Part shown: piece after piece, positions 61,769 to 64,000 of the stretch | How positions within the stretch are numbered: position 1 is the stretch's first letter | Layout: every line of letters starts with the position of its first letter | NCBI GenBank assembly: GCA_022385805.1 | Contig: MU277680.1 | Coordinates: forward strand, 256,693-320,692 | Direction: 5' to 3' | Source: Pilatotrama ljubarskyi | Lineage: Eukaryota > Basidiomycota > Agaricomycetes > Polyporales > Polyporaceae | Length of the DNA stretch: 64,000 nucleotides | Made by a program: the position numbers and the translations under genes | The notes under the pieces: generated by a model | The model's database searches: none | What the model was told of the DNA's origin: nothing | What the model saw: the letters and a program-made list of their open reading frames with translations, nothing else

Positions 61769-61800
61769 AATGGACCTTAATGAGGTCGATTCTCACTGGG
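61769..61800 (-). repeat. Right terminal inverted repeat of the CACTA-like element
   Basis: 32 nt matching the complement of 53523-53554 with three mismatches; followed by CTTCAAG at 61801-61807. Confidence 0.85.
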
Positions 61801-62355
61801 CTTCAAGTCTAGACCTGTGCGCAGCGGCGGCGGGCCGATTAAACTGTTCTGCTTAGCCCTGACTCACTCCATCGGCCCGGCCCGGGGCATCGTTCACCCA
61901 CTCCCACACCGGGGTCTCGCCTTTTCTTCGTACCCAAGAAGGGGTTAGAGAAACGGAACGAAAATTATATATTATATACCCGATTCTAAGGTCACGAGAA
62001 CGTGTTAGACAATAGGTATTCTCTGGGACACAGAATTTCTACTTTTCTTTCTTGTTCTGTGGGCCAGATAATAAGAGTGCCCGCTCTTTTCTGGCACGTC
62101 GCCCGCTCATCGCCCGCTGTTTTTCGGTGGGCACTGCTATTTTCTGGACCACAGAATAGGAAAGAAATTGTCAAATTATGTATCGCGTTCTCCCCTTCCC
62201 AGAATGTATAAGATAATAGGTATTATCACGAGACCAAAATATCCAATTTTCGATCCAATTCTCTAACTTGTTCTGAGGTACAAAGAAAAAGCGAAGCCCC
62301 GGTGTGTCCCCTGGGTTCCCTGCTTTCGCTCTTCCGATATCCCCTCCTCCCTGCC
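61801..62355. other. AT-rich interval between transposon and WD40 gene
   Basis: Contains the hairpin element and the 3' sequence of the WD40 gene; no exon seen. Confidence 0.4.
62044..62167. mobile_element. Short hairpin-forming element (MITE-like)
   Basis: Arms TTTCTTTCTTGTTCTGTGGG... (62044-62082) and the complement at 62129-62167 match over about 39 nt with a handful of mismatches, separated by about 46 nt. A 10-bp direct repeat AATAGGTATT at 62011-62020 and 62215-62224 flanks it and could be the target duplication of a slightly larger (about 194 bp) element. No coding capacity. Confidence 0.55.
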
Positions 62356-63648
62356 TCACATCTTGTCCACATCGACCTCAGCGAGCGGATTTGAGAGTGC
62401 AACTATGTGGACTTTGTCTTCCGACGCCACAGCAACAAAGAGGGTCTGACCACCCGGACTGAACTTCAAGTTGACAATGTGCGCGCGTTCACCCTCAGTG
62501 GCATATTCGATGGTCTTCAGCAGTCTCTGGTCGTGACGAGAACTCCAGAACTGAACAGTGTTCGGTCTGCACCCAATTGTGGCAATATTATTCCCATTAG
62601 GCGAGAAGCACGCCGCGAATCCTCGAACAGGCCTTGAAACCCGGTCGGTAAAGCCTTCCTTCAAAGTGTTCGAGTGTTCCACAATAGGTCCAGCCTCCAT
62701 ATGGCATCCGAAGTCGTGGTCTTGAAGTTCCAGAGGAATCAAAAAGTTGATTGGTTTATCTGCGCCGTTGCCACTGATGATGTCATGTACAGCGACTCGG
62801 ACTCTGCCATTCAATAGGTCCCCGTCGGCGCTTGGGACAAGGATGCGTTTGGTTTGGGCATGGAATTCTGGCCGTAGTATCTTGCCGGGAGTACCGATGA
62901 GTCTGATATCCTGCTCCTCAGCTGCGAGAGTGTGGATCACGTGTAACCCATTGCCAGAAGCCGAATCGCCGCCGGCAGCAATCCACCGGCCATCTAGCGA
63001 ACAAAGAAGGTAAGCCACCATTGGCAATCCCCACTTGCGTGTCACGAGTGTTGGCTTCTTGCTCAGCTTCTGACATATGGTATTGTTGTTCCCGATGTAT
63101 ATTGAACCCTTTAAGGACACTGCAAAGGTATGATTGTCCGATAACCACGTTAGGCAATGGTCACAGGTAGTTTGGCCCAAGGGCTCCACCTTCCGAAGTG
63201 AACGACAGAGAGTGCCACCGCCGCAGTTTCCAAGATGAGGTCCAGATGCGGAGTTCAGCGCCAGTGAACTAATATCCCAGATCGTGAGCTTGCCACTCTC
63301 GCTCACACAAGCAAGGTACTTGGCATCGGGAGAGAAGGCAAGGAATGCTGGAACGGTGTTCTCATTGGAAGCTGTCCCTTCCGTGTTCGTACCGACGAGC
63401 GGCCATTCGTAGACGGCCGTATTGCGGGACGTGTCCCAGATGAGGATCCTCCCATCCTCACCACCGCTTGCAAGGAATTCTCCATCTGAAGTGAATTCGA
63501 GATATTTGGGGACATGGCCTTGTAAGGTGATGATCCTTGGCTGTGATCGTGGCAGGGCCCTGGTGTCGACGCCGCTTCTTCTACCGCCACTCAAAATCGA
63601 GCCGGCATCCGAGGCCAAGTCGTAGGGTGACACTTTCGATCGATGCAT
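62356..63648 (-). CDS. WD40-repeat protein, intronless
   Basis: A single 430-codon frame from MHRSKVSPYDLASDAGS to VDVDKM. WD blades: LEFTSDGEFLASGGEDGRILIWD (about residues 50-72), LAFSPDAKYLACVSESGKLTIWD (about 102-124), CLTWLSDNHTFAV, CSLDGRWIAAGGD, ACFSPNGNNIATIGCRPNTVQFW and LKFSPGGQTLFVAVASEDKVHI; six or seven blades make a propeller. The N-terminal 40 residues are a basic, Ser-rich tail. There is no enzymatic domain or signal peptide. Beta-propellers of this type usually serve as protein scaffolds. Lack of introns is unusual against its neighbours, and it borders the transposon block, but this may be normal for small WD40 genes. Confidence 0.75.
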   Translation of the reverse strand: MHRSKVSPYDLASDAGSILSGGRRSGVDTRALPRSQPRIITLQGHVPKYLEFTSDGEFLASGGEDGRILIWDTSRNTAVYEWPLVGTNTEGTASNENTVPAFLAFSPDAKYLACVSESGKLTIWDISSLALNSASGPHLGNCGGGTLCRSLRKVEPLGQTTCDHCLTWLSDNHTFAVSLKGSIYIGNNNTICQKLSKKPTLVTRKWGLPMVAYLLCSLDGRWIAAGGDSASGNGLHVIHTLAAEEQDIRLIGTPGKILRPEFHAQTKRILVPSADGDLLNGRVRVAVHDIISGNGADKPINFLIPLELQDHDFGCHMEAGPIVEHSNTLKEGFTDRVSRPVRGFAACFSPNGNNIATIGCRPNTVQFWSSRHDQRLLKTIEYATEGERAHIVNLKFSPGGQTLFVAVASEDKVHIVALSNPLAEVDVDKM

Positions 63649-64000
63649 TCCGAGGCGGATTGCTCTCTAAGCTCCGAAGGCGTGGTCGGGGGTTGTGCTT
63701 GAAAGGGAACTTGAAGTAGAACGGTGGATGGACCCGGCTCAACTAGGCATCGAGCAGTAGCGAGGAGGATTTTGAGTTGCGTGGGGTCCTGCTGGAGTAT
63801 CGAGCGCCCTTTTATAGCTGTAGAGACTGTAGACTACCACATAACCAACGAAAGAGACTGTGCCTCCACAGATCCCACGCATCAGCGCGCAGGCGGCAGG
63901 TATACTAATGACATCACGGTACAAGTATTACTGATGCACCAGAGGAGCGAATCATGGCGCTTTTGTCTGATTTTGATATGAAAGGGTAACGTAACTGACG
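63649..64000. other. Upstream region of the WD40 gene
   Basis: 352 bp to the window edge; presumably the promoter of the WD40 gene. No other feature seen. Confidence 0.4.

Larger units (their letters stand above)
53523..61800. mobile_element. CACTA/CMC-like DNA transposon with three genes (about 8.3 kb)
   Basis: The termini are inverted: CCCAGTGAGAATCGACC at 53523-53539 and its complement ending at 61800, with the match extending to 32 nt (3 mismatches) inward. The flank CTTCAAG stands directly outside both ends (53516-53522 and 61801-61807); because it is nearly palindromic, the target duplication may be TCA (3 bp, as usual for CACTA elements), TTCAA or all 7 bp. Subterminal AGGTCGATT repeats occur at both ends. 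Inside lie a Tnp2 transposase (minus), an unrecognised minus-strand gene and an unrecognised plus-strand gene. All three reading frames are open, so the element may be young or active. Confidence 0.8.

Noticed and set aside
61788..61800. CACTG read as the outer end of another CACTA element facing right
   Set aside because: CACTGGG on the plus strand at 61794-61800 is the complement of the left end CCCAGTG; the pair encloses the Tnp2 gene and no second transposase lies to the right in the window.

Overview
The window looks like a piece of a basidiomycete (Agaricomycetes) chromosome, most likely from a wood-decaying polypore. The reasons are GC-rich compact genes broken by many 45-70 nt GT-AG introns, a class II manganese peroxidase gene, an F-box tandem pair, a DUF6535 membrane protein and a CACTA/CMC-type transposon with a Tnp2 transposase. 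No bacterial features (operons, Shine-Dalgarno sites, CRISPR) are present. All gene models were spliced by eye from GT/AG sites, reading phase and family resemblance, so individual exon borders are predictions. A run of 930 Ns lies at 34835-35764.

Layout, left part: 5' end of an ISD11-like LYR protein gene (minus, cut by the window edge); a decayed and an intact F-box paralog in tandem (792-4827); a serine/threonine-type kinase with unusual HHD and DYG motifs (5659-7919); a PPX1-like exopolyphosphatase (8428-9756); a short-type manganese peroxidase whose second exon is invaded by a 129-bp TIR element (11274-13154); a DUF1308 protein (minus); cytosolic seryl-tRNA synthetase (minus).

Middle: SET1 histone H3K4 methyltransferase with a very large polyproline tract (18680-23221); ALDH7-type aldehyde dehydrogenase (23674-25968); JIP5/WDR55-like WD-repeat protein (minus); two related low-complexity proteins (28360-29915 minus and 36268-38575 plus) that flank the unfolded-protein-response sensor IRE1 (30590-34401) in opposite orientation; an intron-containing tRNA-Pro(CGG) between the first of these and IRE1.

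Right part: a secreted S41-type peptidase with about 18 introns, an alpha/beta hydrolase, a two-TM serine-rich protein, the DUF6535 protein, then a transposon-rich block: a 440-bp element with 36-bp inverted repeats directly abutting an 8.3-kb CACTA-like element that carries three genes (Tnp2 transposase and two unrecognised accessory genes), a small hairpin element near 62.1 kb, and an intronless WD40 gene at the right end.

The genes do not form one pathway. The left two thirds are mainly conserved housekeeping genes (Fe-S biogenesis, polyphosphate, translation, chromatin, ribosome biogenesis, ER stress) with secreted or accessory genes (peroxidase, S41 peptidase) between them. The best candidates for something new are the transposable element inside the peroxidase exon, which supplies a frame-preserving splice donor, and the three-gene CACTA-like element.
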